Shown piece after piece: positions 34,151-42,747 of a stretch of 44,813 nt of DNA; position 1 is the first letter of the stretch, and every line of letters starts with the position of its first letter. The stretch is from assembly GCA_002050435.1 (NCBI GenBank), contig MWYV01000037.1:1-44813 (forward strand). The letters run 5' to 3'. This DNA comes from Chitinophagales bacterium 33-2 (GTDB lineage Bacteria; Bacteroidota; Bacteroidia; Chitinophagales; Chitinophagaceae). A model generated the notes under the pieces. That model searched no databases. It saw only the letters and a program-made list of their open reading frames with translations, and was not told the DNA's origin. The position numbers and the translations under genes are program-made.

Positions 34151-37100
34151 ATGAAAGTTTTAGACGGGCTTAGAGATAAGTTCAAGGAATTTAAACCAAC
34201 CAGCTGGGCAGTTGATAACAGAACGGTCGTATATATTCTTGCCATACTGATCACATTATATGGCATGACTAAATTTCTGACAATGCCCAAGGAACAGTTT
34301 CCGGACATTGTAGTGCCCACCATTTCCATAGCCACAGTTTATGTGGGCAATTCTCCGGGTGATATTGAGAATCTTGTAACAAGACCCATTGAAAAGCAGA
34401 TCAAATCCATTAGTGGAGCCAAGATCAATAAAGTCAGTTCTGTTTCACAGCAGGATTTTTCTCTCATCACAGTGGAATTCGGTACCGACATCAACACAAA
34501 TATCGCAAAACAAAAAGTAAAGGATGCTGTTGACAAGGCCCGAACCGATCTGCCCACCGATCTTACTTCACAGCCGGATGTGCAGGAATTTGCATTCAGT
34601 GAAATGCCCATTATGTATGTTAACATAAGTGGTGATTATGACCCGATCAAACTTACGCAGTTTGCAGACAGGCTACAGGATAGAATTGAAGAATTAAAAG
34701 AAATTACGAGGGCAGATATTGTAGGTGCACCTGAAAGAGAGATCCAGGTAAATGTTGATCCATATAAAATGCAGGTGGCGAAAATATCTTTTATGGATAT
34801 TGAAAATGCGATCAGCAGGGAAAATCGCGATATCAGTGGAGGCCAGGTAGAGGTGGGTAACATGCAGCGAACGTTGCGCGTGAAGGGACAGTTCAATACG
34901 ATAAGCGATATGCAGCAGATCGTGGTGAAGAATATACAGGGAGCTCCGATCTACCTGCGTGATCTTGCCGAGATAAAGGATACGGTGAAAGAGAAGGAAA
35001 GTTATGCGCGCCTTGATGGTAAAAATGTGATCACGCTGAACATTATAAAACGGTCGGGTGAAAACCTGATCGATGCTGCAGATAACGTAAAGGCAATTGT
35101 AGCAGACATGAAAGCTAAGCAGGAACTGCCTTCAGATCTGCGTGTGGAATTCACAGGCGACCAGAGCAAACAAACCCGAACTTCTTTTAATGAACTTGTA
35201 AATACCATCATTATCGGTTTCATACTTGTGCTGCTGATCCTGATGTTTTTCATGGGGGTTACCAATGCATTTTTTGTGGCACTCAGTGTTCCTTTAAGTG
35301 TATTTGTAGCATTTATGTTTTTACCTATTGGTGATTTCCTGGTAGGTGCGCCCATTACACTCAACTTCATTGTGCTGTTTGCATTACTCTTCGGACTTGG
35401 GATCATTGTGGATGATGCAATTGTAGTAATTGAAAACACGCACAGGATCTATAACAATGGGAAAGTTCCCGTGGTGCGATCGGCAAAAGAGGCGGCAGGT
35501 GAAGTTTTTATTCCGGTACTTGCCGGCACACTCACCACGTTGGCTCCATTCTTTCCATTGCTTTTATGGCAGGGACTTATTGGAAAGTTCATGATCTATC
35601 TCCCAACCATGCTCATTTTAACGCTCGCAGCGTCACTGATCGTGGCTTTTATTTTCAATCCTGTTTTTGCAGTAAGTTCTATGAGACCTGAAGGCAGAGG
35701 ACATCAGCGGCCTGCACGTGACCTTTTTCGCAAATGGTGGTTCTGGGGTGCTTTTGTAGCTGGTTTGCTTTTTCATCTTGCTGGCTGGAATGGCGTTGGA
35801 AACTTCCTCTTTTTCCTCGGACTTGTATCCATGCTCAATGTATTTGTGTTAAGAAAAGTGATCTATAAGTTTCAGCATGGTGTTTTGCCATGGCTGATGA
35901 ATCATTATGAGAATTTGTTGCGCTGGTCCCTGCAGGGTAAGCGCCCTGCATGGCTGCTTGTATCCCTGTTTTTATTATTTCCCGTTTCTGTGGGTATGCT
36001 CATTGCGCGTAGTCCCGGTGTAACTTTTTTCCCAAGTGGCGATCCGCATTTTATCTATGTCTATTTGAAAATGCCTGTAGGGACTGATGTGAAATACACC
36101 GATTCCATAACACGCATTTTAGAACAGAATGTTTACAAAGTATTGGGAGATGAAAAGCCCGGAGTGGAAGGTTCTATTGTTGAAAGTGTGATCGCAAATG
36201 TGGCGGTGAGTGCAAATAATCCCAGGGACAATAACAGGAGTGTGCAGCCAAACCTTGGAAGGGTCCAGGTTTCCTTTGTTGAATTTGAACAAAGACATGG
36301 GAAAAGCACCAAACCCTATCTCGACGCAATCAGACAAGCCACACAAGGCATTCCGGGTGCCGAAGTTACCGTGAACCAGGAAGATGCTGGCCCGCCAACC
36401 GAACCACCTGTAAACGTGGAAGTGATTGGTGATAATTTTAATTCCATATCCAAGGTGGCAATGGACATCAAGAATTTTCTTGACACGAATAAAGTGGAAG
36501 GGATTGAACACTTGAATATGGATGTGGATGTTAATAATCCGGAGATTGCGATTACGGTTGACAGGGAAAAGGCAATGATGGAAGGCATCAGCACCGCCCA
36601 GGTGGGCATGGAAATAAGAACGGCTGTGTTTGGTAAAGAAGTGAGTAGGTTCAAGGAAGGTGAAGATGAATACAAGATCCAGTTGCGATACAGTGACCTG
36701 ATAAGAAATAACATCACTGACCTGATGAACAGGCCCATTACATTCCGCGACTTTAATACTATGGCCATTAAACAGATTCCATTAAATGCCATTGCCAATA
36801 TTGAATATTCTACCACATCTGGTGGAATAAAAAGAAAGAATTTAAAAAGAACCATTCAGTTACAGTCGAATGTGCTGGATGAAACTAAAACAGACCAGAT
36901 CAATGCGGATCTTGCAGTGAGGCTGGATGAATTTAAATCCAGGTACAACATACCACCCGATGTTACTGTTAAGCAAACAGGTGTAAGTGAACAGCAGCAG
37001 GAAACCATGAGCTTTTTAGGTACATCCATGATCATTGCTTTATTGCTGATCTTCCTGATTCTTGTGATGCAGTTTAATTCCATGAGCAAGGCTTTCATTG

Positions 37101-37741
37101 TTTTGACAGAGATCTTTTTTTCCATCATCGGTGTATTGATCGGTTATGCCATTACCGGTATGACGGTGGCTTCCATTATGCTGGGCGTTGGTATTGTTGG
37201 ACTGGCAGGAATTGTAGTAAAGAATGGAATCCTGTTGATTGAATTTACAGATGAATTAAGAGCCCGCGGGTTCAGAACCAGGGAAGCCGCGATACAGGCA
37301 GGAAGGATCCGTATCATTCCTGTTTTGCTGACAGCACTCGCCACCATGCTGGGATTACTTCCACTTGCTGTTGGGTTGAATATTGATTTTGTTTCGCTCT
37401 TTACCAACTTGAATCCGAAATTATTTTTCGGAGGTGATAGTGTTGTTTTCTGGGGACCATTGAGCTGGACTATTATTTTTGGACTTATCTTCGCCTTCTT
37501 TTTAACGCTGGTAATGGTGCCGAGCATGTACCTGATCTCAGAACGTTTAAGAAGACCAATGAGTAAGTTCTATGGTACCAAATTCATTGCCTTGCTTGGA
37601 TTTCTTGGTCCGTTTTTCTTTTTGTTCGTTGGAATAATGTATGTAGTAAAAAGATTGCAGGGGAAACCTGTCTGGACCGGGAAGTTAAAACCTTCGTTGG
37701 TCCCTATAAAAGAAAGTCAGGCGATAACACAGGAAGGATAA
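34151..37741 (+). CDS. RND family efflux pump permease, enlarged variant
   Basis: A 1196-residue inner-membrane proton-driven exporter (HAE1-like). Seen are TM1 (VVYILAILITLYGM), porter domain starts (PTISIATVYVGNSPGDIENL), TM4 GLGIIVDDAIVVIENTHR with the proton-relay pair Asp421-Asp422, and the second-half repeat (VASIMLGVGIVGLAGIVVKN, ILLIEFTDELRARGF). Typical pumps are 1030-1070 residues. The extra length comes from a hydrophobic insert at about 510-570 (KWWFWGAFVAGLLFHLAGWN, FLFFLGLVSMLNVFVLRKVI), an expanded loop near 1090 (NIDFVSLFTNLNPKLFFGGD), and an added C-terminal TM (ALLGFLGPFFFLFVGIMYVV) plus tail. Substrates unknown. Last gene of the operon. Confidence 0.93.
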   Translation: MKVLDGLRDKFKEFKPTSWAVDNRTVVYILAILITLYGMTKFLTMPKEQFPDIVVPTISIATVYVGNSPGDIENLVTRPIEKQIKSISGAKINKVSSVSQQDFSLITVEFGTDINTNIAKQKVKDAVDKARTDLPTDLTSQPDVQEFAFSEMPIMYVNISGDYDPIKLTQFADRLQDRIEELKEITRADIVGAPEREIQVNVDPYKMQVAKISFMDIENAISRENRDISGGQVEVGNMQRTLRVKGQFNTISDMQQIVVKNIQGAPIYLRDLAEIKDTVKEKESYARLDGKNVITLNIIKRSGENLIDAADNVKAIVADMKAKQELPSDLRVEFTGDQSKQTRTSFNELVNTIIIGFILVLLILMFFMGVTNAFFVALSVPLSVFVAFMFLPIGDFLVGAPITLNFIVLFALLFGLGIIVDDAIVVIENTHRIYNNGKVPVVRSAKEAAGEVFIPVLAGTLTTLAPFFPLLLWQGLIGKFMIYLPTMLILTLAASLIVAFIFNPVFAVSSMRPEGRGHQRPARDLFRKWWFWGAFVAGLLFHLAGWNGVGNFLFFLGLVSMLNVFVLRKVIYKFQHGVLPWLMNHYENLLRWSLQGKRPAWLLVSLFLLFPVSVGMLIARSPGVTFFPSGDPHFIYVYLKMPVGTDVKYTDSITRILEQNVYKVLGDEKPGVEGSIVESVIANVAVSANNPRDNNRSVQPNLGRVQVSFVEFEQRHGKSTKPYLDAIRQATQGIPGAEVTVNQEDAGPPTEPPVNVEVIGDNFNSISKVAMDIKNFLDTNKVEGIEHLNMDVDVNNPEIAITVDREKAMMEGISTAQVGMEIRTAVFGKEVSRFKEGEDEYKIQLRYSDLIRNNITDLMNRPITFRDFNTMAIKQIPLNAIANIEYSTTSGGIKRKNLKRTIQLQSNVLDETKTDQINADLAVRLDEFKSRYNIPPDVTVKQTGVSEQQQETMSFLGTSMIIALLLIFLILVMQFNSMSKAFIVLTEIFFSIIGVLIGYAITGMTVASIMLGVGIVGLAGIVVKNGILLIEFTDELRARGFRTREAAIQAGRIRIIPVLLTALATMLGLLPLAVGLNIDFVSLFTNLNPKLFFGGDSVVFWGPLSWTIIFGLIFAFFLTLVMVPSMYLISERLRRPMSKFYGTKFIALLGFLGPFFFLFVGIMYVVKRLQGKPVWTGKLKPSLVPIKESQAITQEG

Positions 37742-37755
37742 TAATTACAGACAGT

Positions 37756-37780
37756 AGCGGCCTTCGGGCCGCTTTTTTTT
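37756..37780 (+). terminator. Intrinsic terminator of the efflux operon
   Basis: Perfect 7-bp stem AGCGGCC / GGCCGCT closed by a TTCG tetraloop and followed by eight T. It starts 15 bp after the pump stop codon and is a very strong terminator. Confidence 0.92.
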
Positions 37781-37827
37781 CTTGCTTTGCTGTACAAGCT
37801 TATTTATATTTTGGGTTGGATTGTTGT

Positions 37828-37871
37828 TGAACGGTTGTTGAACGGTGGTTGAACGGTGGTTGAATGGTAGT
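37828..37871. repeat. Four tandem 11-bp repeats (TGAACGGTGGT type)
   Basis: Units at 37828, 37839, 37850 and 37861 read TGAACGGTTGT, TGAACGGTGGT, TGAACGGTGGT and TGAATGGTAGT. A related but broken run (TTGAAGGGTAG, TTGAACATGG, TTGAACGGTAG) follows at about 37939-37970. Confidence 0.85.
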
Positions 37872-38010
37872 ATCGTCCTTAGCATCTTCCCGTCTTTGCG
37901 GCAATAAAATTCAAAGTTCAGCTGTGGTTAATTTTAAGTTGAAGGGTAGTTGAACATGGTTGAACGGTAGTGTCTTTCCTTGGGGCCTTCCCGCCTTTGC
38001 GGCAAAAAAA
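37858..38010. repeat. Two degenerate ~50-bp direct repeats, 100 bp apart
   Basis: Copies at 37858-37907 and 37958-38010 both read GGTTGAAYGGTAGT, then CCTT, then CTTCCCGYCTTTGCGGCAA and an A tract. The CCGCCTTTGCGGCAA core is itself partly palindromic, like REP-type intergenic elements. It fills the space between the efflux operon and the convergent DUF418 gene. Confidence 0.75.
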
Positions 38011-38038
38011 CTCCAGCATCTTTACAGGTATATTCAAC

Positions 38039-39406
38039 TCAGGCTAGTGCAGGTGCCACTGTTTCTTCTTTTTCTCCGCCAACTTCTGTTGTTATTTTTT
38101 CTCTCCTCAATGGTTGTTTTTTCCAGTAGGTAAGACTACGCCATAACCATTCAAACGGTCCAAACCGGAAATAATGCATCCATAGATTACTGAAAATGAT
38201 CTGGAAGATCCAGATGCTTCCAACAACATAATATTCCTGGTACAATTGCAGTTTGCCAAATAGCTTGAATCCAAACCCGTAAAATATAATTGCGCAAAAT
38301 ATGGATTGCATCAGGTAATTGGAAAATGCCATCTGTCCCACACGCTTCAGCCATCCCAGGATCATTTTTGCAAAACCCGATTTATACAGAAGTATCAACG
38401 CACTCATGTGACCCAGGCTAAGAAATAAACGCTTGATCTGGTAGAGATCTACAGGAAAGAAATCAAATATCAGCGTGCTGTTAAAGTTGGTAACAACTCT
38501 TGACTGAAGAAGCCAGTAACTTGCGGGAAGTCCGATTCCATAACCCGCCAGCATCAATAAAAAATAAAATTTTCGTGAACGCCTGGCTGTTAACACGCCA
38601 AACTTTAGTAAAGCCATTCCAAGAAACAGTAAACTCATGATATCCATGAAATAGGAACTATAAAATTTGGTGGTCTGTATCATTACATTCACCTTTCTCA
38701 GGTGCGCCATCACCCCAAAATATCCCTGTTGCATTTTGCTAATTTCCGTTTCCGCTCCTGCTTTTATTTTGGTTGGGTCCATACGCTCTTTCATGCCCAC
38801 CCAACTTCCTTTTGCCTCTTCCTGAGCAGGCGTTAGTTTTTTCTTTTGCGCTTCAAGTGCCAGTGCCTGCTCACCATTTACACGCAACATTTTTCTTTCG
38901 TAGAGGTTGTACGTGTCTTTGCCAACAGTAAAGATTAATAAACCAATACTTATTAATAGGAGCGAACGCGCTTTCATGTTGCGGAATGGAAAAATCATTA
39001 GTCCGCACAAAGCATAGGAATATAAAATATCTCCCGGCCATAGGAATACAAAAGCATTGATCATTCCAAACAAAAGCAACCATAACAACCTGCGGTAAAA
39101 TATGTCGGCCGACTTAGAAGGATTTTTGGCATCAAGCCTGTTTAATAATAAAATACTTCCTGCACCAAACAGGATGGTAAATAGCCCACGCATTGTTCCT
39201 TCAAACAAACCATTTACCGACCACCAGGCATAATAGTTATAACCAGTCAGACTGTTGTTCAGCGTTGGCAGGTCGTTGTATTGGTATGGATTAGAAAAAT
39301 AAGGAATGTTCATCATCAGAATGCCCAGGAGGGCCACACCACGGATGATGTCAATGATCTCTATCCTTTGTTTGTCTTTTATTGGTGAAGTGGATGATTG
39401 TGTCAT
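38039..39406 (-). CDS. DUF418 family multi-pass membrane protein
   Basis: An inner-membrane protein of about 455 residues. The ATG at 39406 (MTQSSTSPIKDKQRIE) is preferred; the ATG at 39427 adds MAPKPCA. The N-terminus IEIIDIIRGVALLGILMMNI is the signature of DUF418/heparan-acetyltransferase-like proteins (RGxALxGI), and the C-terminal ~160 residues with KRVGQMAFSNYLMQSIFCAI and FGPFEWLWRSLTYWK are the DUF418 domain proper. About ten hydrophobic helices are seen, with a soluble loop of ~70 residues (about 170-240) between them. The family is suspected to act in transport or acyl transfer; function unproven. A hydrophilic tail ends EKEETVAPALA. Confidence 0.87.
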   Translation of the reverse strand: MTQSSTSPIKDKQRIEIIDIIRGVALLGILMMNIPYFSNPYQYNDLPTLNNSLTGYNYYAWWSVNGLFEGTMRGLFTILFGAGSILLLNRLDAKNPSKSADIFYRRLLWLLLFGMINAFVFLWPGDILYSYALCGLMIFPFRNMKARSLLLISIGLLIFTVGKDTYNLYERKMLRVNGEQALALEAQKKKLTPAQEEAKGSWVGMKERMDPTKIKAGAETEISKMQQGYFGVMAHLRKVNVMIQTTKFYSSYFMDIMSLLFLGMALLKFGVLTARRSRKFYFLLMLAGYGIGLPASYWLLQSRVVTNFNSTLIFDFFPVDLYQIKRLFLSLGHMSALILLYKSGFAKMILGWLKRVGQMAFSNYLMQSIFCAIIFYGFGFKLFGKLQLYQEYYVVGSIWIFQIIFSNLWMHYFRFGPFEWLWRSLTYWKKQPLRREKITTEVGGEKEETVAPALA

Positions 39407-39651
39407 GGCACATGGTTTTGGTGCCATGAATGTAAATTTTATTTATATATTTTAAAAGAAAATATGTTTTATCCCCGGCTGCAATTATAGTACAGCTAAG
39501 CTCGGATTAGGAAAACCATACGAAAACGCATTTCAACCATTGATGATGGCTCAAATTTTCCGCGCCTCTTTTTCTCAATGCTTCTCCAGGTGCCATAATT
39601 TATGCACCTTTATTCATCATGCATAATTGCTGACAGCTCCCGGTTCGCAGC

Positions 39652-39682
39652 AAAAAAAATGCCCCCGTAACGGAGGCATTTT
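39652..39682 (-). terminator. Intrinsic terminator of the first M16 peptidase gene
   Basis: On the minus strand AAAATGCCTCC / GGGGGCATTTT (one G-U pair) with loop GTTAC, followed by a run of T. It lies just past the stop at 39700. Confidence 0.88.
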
Positions 39683-39699
39683 CTAAATTTTCTAATTGA

Positions 39700-42570
39700 T
39701 TAGAAAGCTTTTTTATCTATCAGGTTGCCATCAGCGTCAACTTCAACAATTTCATATCCGAGATTTTTTACCCCGTCAATGATCTTTTGTTTATCTCCAA
39801 CAAGAAGGATGTTCAGCTTTGATGGATTCATATGCTTGTTTGCAAGCGCCATGATATCGGCCCGGGTGATGCTGCTCAGGATCTTTGCCTGCGCGGCTGT
39901 ATAATTCGCTGGTAGATTGTAATCAAGGATCCTGCGGATAAACTGCGCTTTTTGTGCACCTGTTTCATAGCGCAGTGCATCACTTTGACCAATTGCACTC
40001 TTCATGAATCTGATCTCTTCATCTGTAGGCCCTGTTTTTAAATAGGCATTGATCTCTCTCATCACTTCAGCCAGCGCACTATCCGTTACATCAGCTTTAA
40101 TACCTGAAGAAAACCGGTATTCACCTGAGTATTCATCACCCCTGAAACTACTGCTGGCACCATAGGTCCAACCTTTTTCTTCACGCAGGTTCTGATTGAG
40201 CCTGCTGCTGAAACCACCGCCCAGTGTAAAATTGGAAAGGGAAGATTTATAATATTCACCGGTTGCGTCGTACTTCAAACCTGTTGCATAACCGATCCTG
40301 AATTCAGTTTGTGCACCTTTAGGTACATCAACTAAATAAACTTTCGTTTTGTCCACTTTCTTCGGCATGGCAGGAACCTGCAGGTTAATCTTTTTCTTTG
40401 GAAGCTTATTTAAAAAAGCAAGCTTGGGTAACACTTCTTCCTGTTTGATATCTCCCACAACCACCACTTTTGCATCCATGGTTGTCATATAGTTGTTGTA
40501 GTATTTCTGGATATCTTCCAGGGTAATATTTCCTACAGTTTCTTCCGTTCCATTCTGACTGATGCCTAGTATATGGTCGCCACCGTAATTCAGTTTTGCG
40601 AAAACTTCATTTGCAATGGTTGCCGGTTGTGCTTTTGCATTTTTGAAACTTTGCAAAGCCTGCTTTTTTAACCGGTCGAAAGATTGCTGGGTAAACTTAG
40701 GATTCCGCATTCTTTCCTCAAGCAATTTCAGTGTTTTATCCAGGTTCTTTTTCAAACTCTGAACAGAGTATGTTACTTCATCAACATCACTGTAGATGCT
40801 GATGGAACTGCCCAGTTTCTGTAATTCTGCTGCAAGTTGTTCAGCAGTATAATTTTTGGTGTCTTCAATCATCATGTCGGTAAAAAAGCTGGCCAATCCT
40901 GCTTTTTTCAGGTCATTGGCAGATGCTAAATGACCTCCCGGAATACTGATGGTAAGATTAACTATTGGAATTTCCGTGTTGGGTGCACCAATAATTTTTG
41001 CACCATTCGGAAGCTCTTTTTTCCAGAACAGCGGAACTTTAACCTGGGGGTTGGCGCCGTTGATTGGCATTTTTTTACGGTCGAAATAGTCCTTGGCCAT
41101 TACATACTTCAGGTGATCATACCCGTAGTCCGGTGCCTTATAGCCGGAAGAATCAATTGTATAGTTATTGGTCGCAGCGATCAGTGCTTCCTGTCCTTTA
41201 GGCAGTACACTTAACACAACAGAACCTTTTCCTTTGATATAAGTATTGTAAACGCGTAGTACATCTTCTTTGGTTAAAGAACTGTACGCTTTTAAAAGAT
41301 CAGCGATCTTGTTCGGATTGCCGGTAAAAGTTTCGAAAGAAGCCAGCTGACTTACTTTGCCCTGTACACTTTGCAGACTGTTGATCAACTGTGCTTCCCT
41401 TGCACCGATGAATTTTGCAATATCATCCTGCGTAACGCCGGTTGCTTCAAATGAATCAAGAGCAGCCATGAAAGCTTTTTCCATTTCTCCAAGCGATTTG
41501 CCCATGGAAGGTGCCAGCTGGATAATGAATTCACCAGTCAGTTCGTCAAAACGACTGAAAGCAGAAGCCTGTAAAGCCACTTGTTTTTTTGTAAGATGCT
41601 GGTACAAAACTGAAGTTCTTCCCTGGCCTAATACCTGTGCAAGGCACTGCAATGCTGCCATGTCTTTATGGTAATTCGGAACCGTGGGATAAACCGCCAG
41701 TAACAAGGGCATTCTTGCATAGTTGTCTGTATAAGAAACATACCTTGTCTGGTCAAGCTTTACTGCAGGAAGTACTACGGGTTCCACTTCAGGACCACGG
41801 GGAATACTGCCGAAGTATTTTTCAACCATTTTCACCACATCGGCGGTTTTAACATCACCACCAACAGTGAGTACAGCATTGTTGGGACCGTACCAGCGAA
41901 GGAAGAAGTTTTTAAGATCATTTACATCACTGCGGTTAAGATCTTCTATATAACCGATCACTTCCCAGGAATAAGGATGACCGTATGGATAAAGATTTTT
42001 GCTGAAAGTTTCTGAGGCAAGTCCGTATGGAACATTGTCAACTCGTTGTCCTCTTTCATTTTTTACCGTGGCACGCTGTACTTCAAACCTTGTTTGAGAA
42101 ACCTGTCCAAGTAAAAAACCCATACGGTCTGATTCGAGCCATAAAGCTTTTTCCAGCATATTGCTGGGAACAGTTTCATAATAATTGGTACGGTCACGAT
42201 TGGTAGTTCCGTTCATTGAACCGCCACCACCTGAGATGATCTTGTCGTGCTGCCCTTTCGGTGCATTATCGGAACCTTCAAACATCATATGTTCAAAGAA
42301 GTGCGCGAAGCCAGATTTACCGATCTGCTCTCTTGCTGAACCCACATGGTAGGTTACATCCACGTGTACCACAGGGTCGCTGCGGTCTTCATGCACAATT
42401 AAGGTCAGTCCGTTAGGCAGTACATATTTTTCATAAGGAATTACGATGCCTGTACCTTTTTTTTCAACTTTTTCTACAAGCCTGGCCTGGCCAAAAGCCG
42501 TTGCACAGACCAGCAGCATCAGGGTACCCAATGCCAGAAATTTCTGTTTATTCATTGTTTTATTTTTCAA
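39700..42570 (-). CDS. Periplasmic M16 (pitrilysin-type) zinc peptidase, fused double-domain
   Basis: A 956-residue exported metallopeptidase made of two M16 halves. The signal peptide is MNKQKFLALGTLMLLVCATAFGQ (start at 42570 or five codons later at 42555). The N-terminal half has the inverted zinc motif HFFEH (His90, Glu93, His94; HxxEH) and the third ligand Glu172 in VKNERGQRVDN, spaced as in active members. Residues about 520-956 form the second, inactive-type half, with LREEKGWTYGASSSF near the C-terminal R/Y motif that positions substrate. It probably degrades peptides in the periplasm. A close paralogue lies immediately upstream at 42748. Confidence 0.93.
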   Translation of the reverse strand: MKNKTMNKQKFLALGTLMLLVCATAFGQARLVEKVEKKGTGIVIPYEKYVLPNGLTLIVHEDRSDPVVHVDVTYHVGSAREQIGKSGFAHFFEHMMFEGSDNAPKGQHDKIISGGGGSMNGTTNRDRTNYYETVPSNMLEKALWLESDRMGFLLGQVSQTRFEVQRATVKNERGQRVDNVPYGLASETFSKNLYPYGHPYSWEVIGYIEDLNRSDVNDLKNFFLRWYGPNNAVLTVGGDVKTADVVKMVEKYFGSIPRGPEVEPVVLPAVKLDQTRYVSYTDNYARMPLLLAVYPTVPNYHKDMAALQCLAQVLGQGRTSVLYQHLTKKQVALQASAFSRFDELTGEFIIQLAPSMGKSLGEMEKAFMAALDSFEATGVTQDDIAKFIGAREAQLINSLQSVQGKVSQLASFETFTGNPNKIADLLKAYSSLTKEDVLRVYNTYIKGKGSVVLSVLPKGQEALIAATNNYTIDSSGYKAPDYGYDHLKYVMAKDYFDRKKMPINGANPQVKVPLFWKKELPNGAKIIGAPNTEIPIVNLTISIPGGHLASANDLKKAGLASFFTDMMIEDTKNYTAEQLAAELQKLGSSISIYSDVDEVTYSVQSLKKNLDKTLKLLEERMRNPKFTQQSFDRLKKQALQSFKNAKAQPATIANEVFAKLNYGGDHILGISQNGTEETVGNITLEDIQKYYNNYMTTMDAKVVVVGDIKQEEVLPKLAFLNKLPKKKINLQVPAMPKKVDKTKVYLVDVPKGAQTEFRIGYATGLKYDATGEYYKSSLSNFTLGGGFSSRLNQNLREEKGWTYGASSSFRGDEYSGEYRFSSGIKADVTDSALAEVMREINAYLKTGPTDEEIRFMKSAIGQSDALRYETGAQKAQFIRRILDYNLPANYTAAQAKILSSITRADIMALANKHMNPSKLNILLVGDKQKIIDGVKNLGYEIVEVDADGNLIDKKAF

Positions 42571-42711
42571 AATTTTAAACGGGAAGAACTTAATTTTTAA
42601 ATCCTTTCAGAGAAGGAAGACAAAATAAGAACAAAGTTTTTCAAACATTCTAAATATTATACCAAGATGGTTTTTCTATGGACAAAAAACCCCTGCATCA
42701 TATAAGTGGTT

Positions 42712-42741
42712 AAAAAAACATCCCGCCGGAGCGGGATGTTT
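42712..42741 (-). terminator. Intrinsic terminator of the second M16 peptidase gene
   Basis: Perfect 11-bp stem AAACATCCCGC / GCGGGATGTTT (42716-42726, 42731-42741) with CGGA loop. On the minus strand it is followed by T7. It lies 6 bp past the stop codon. Confidence 0.92.
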
Positions 42742-42747
42742 CATTGG

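Noticed and set aside
36316..36855. 179-residue minus-strand frame inside the RND pump gene
   Set aside because: Antisense shadow of the pump gene.
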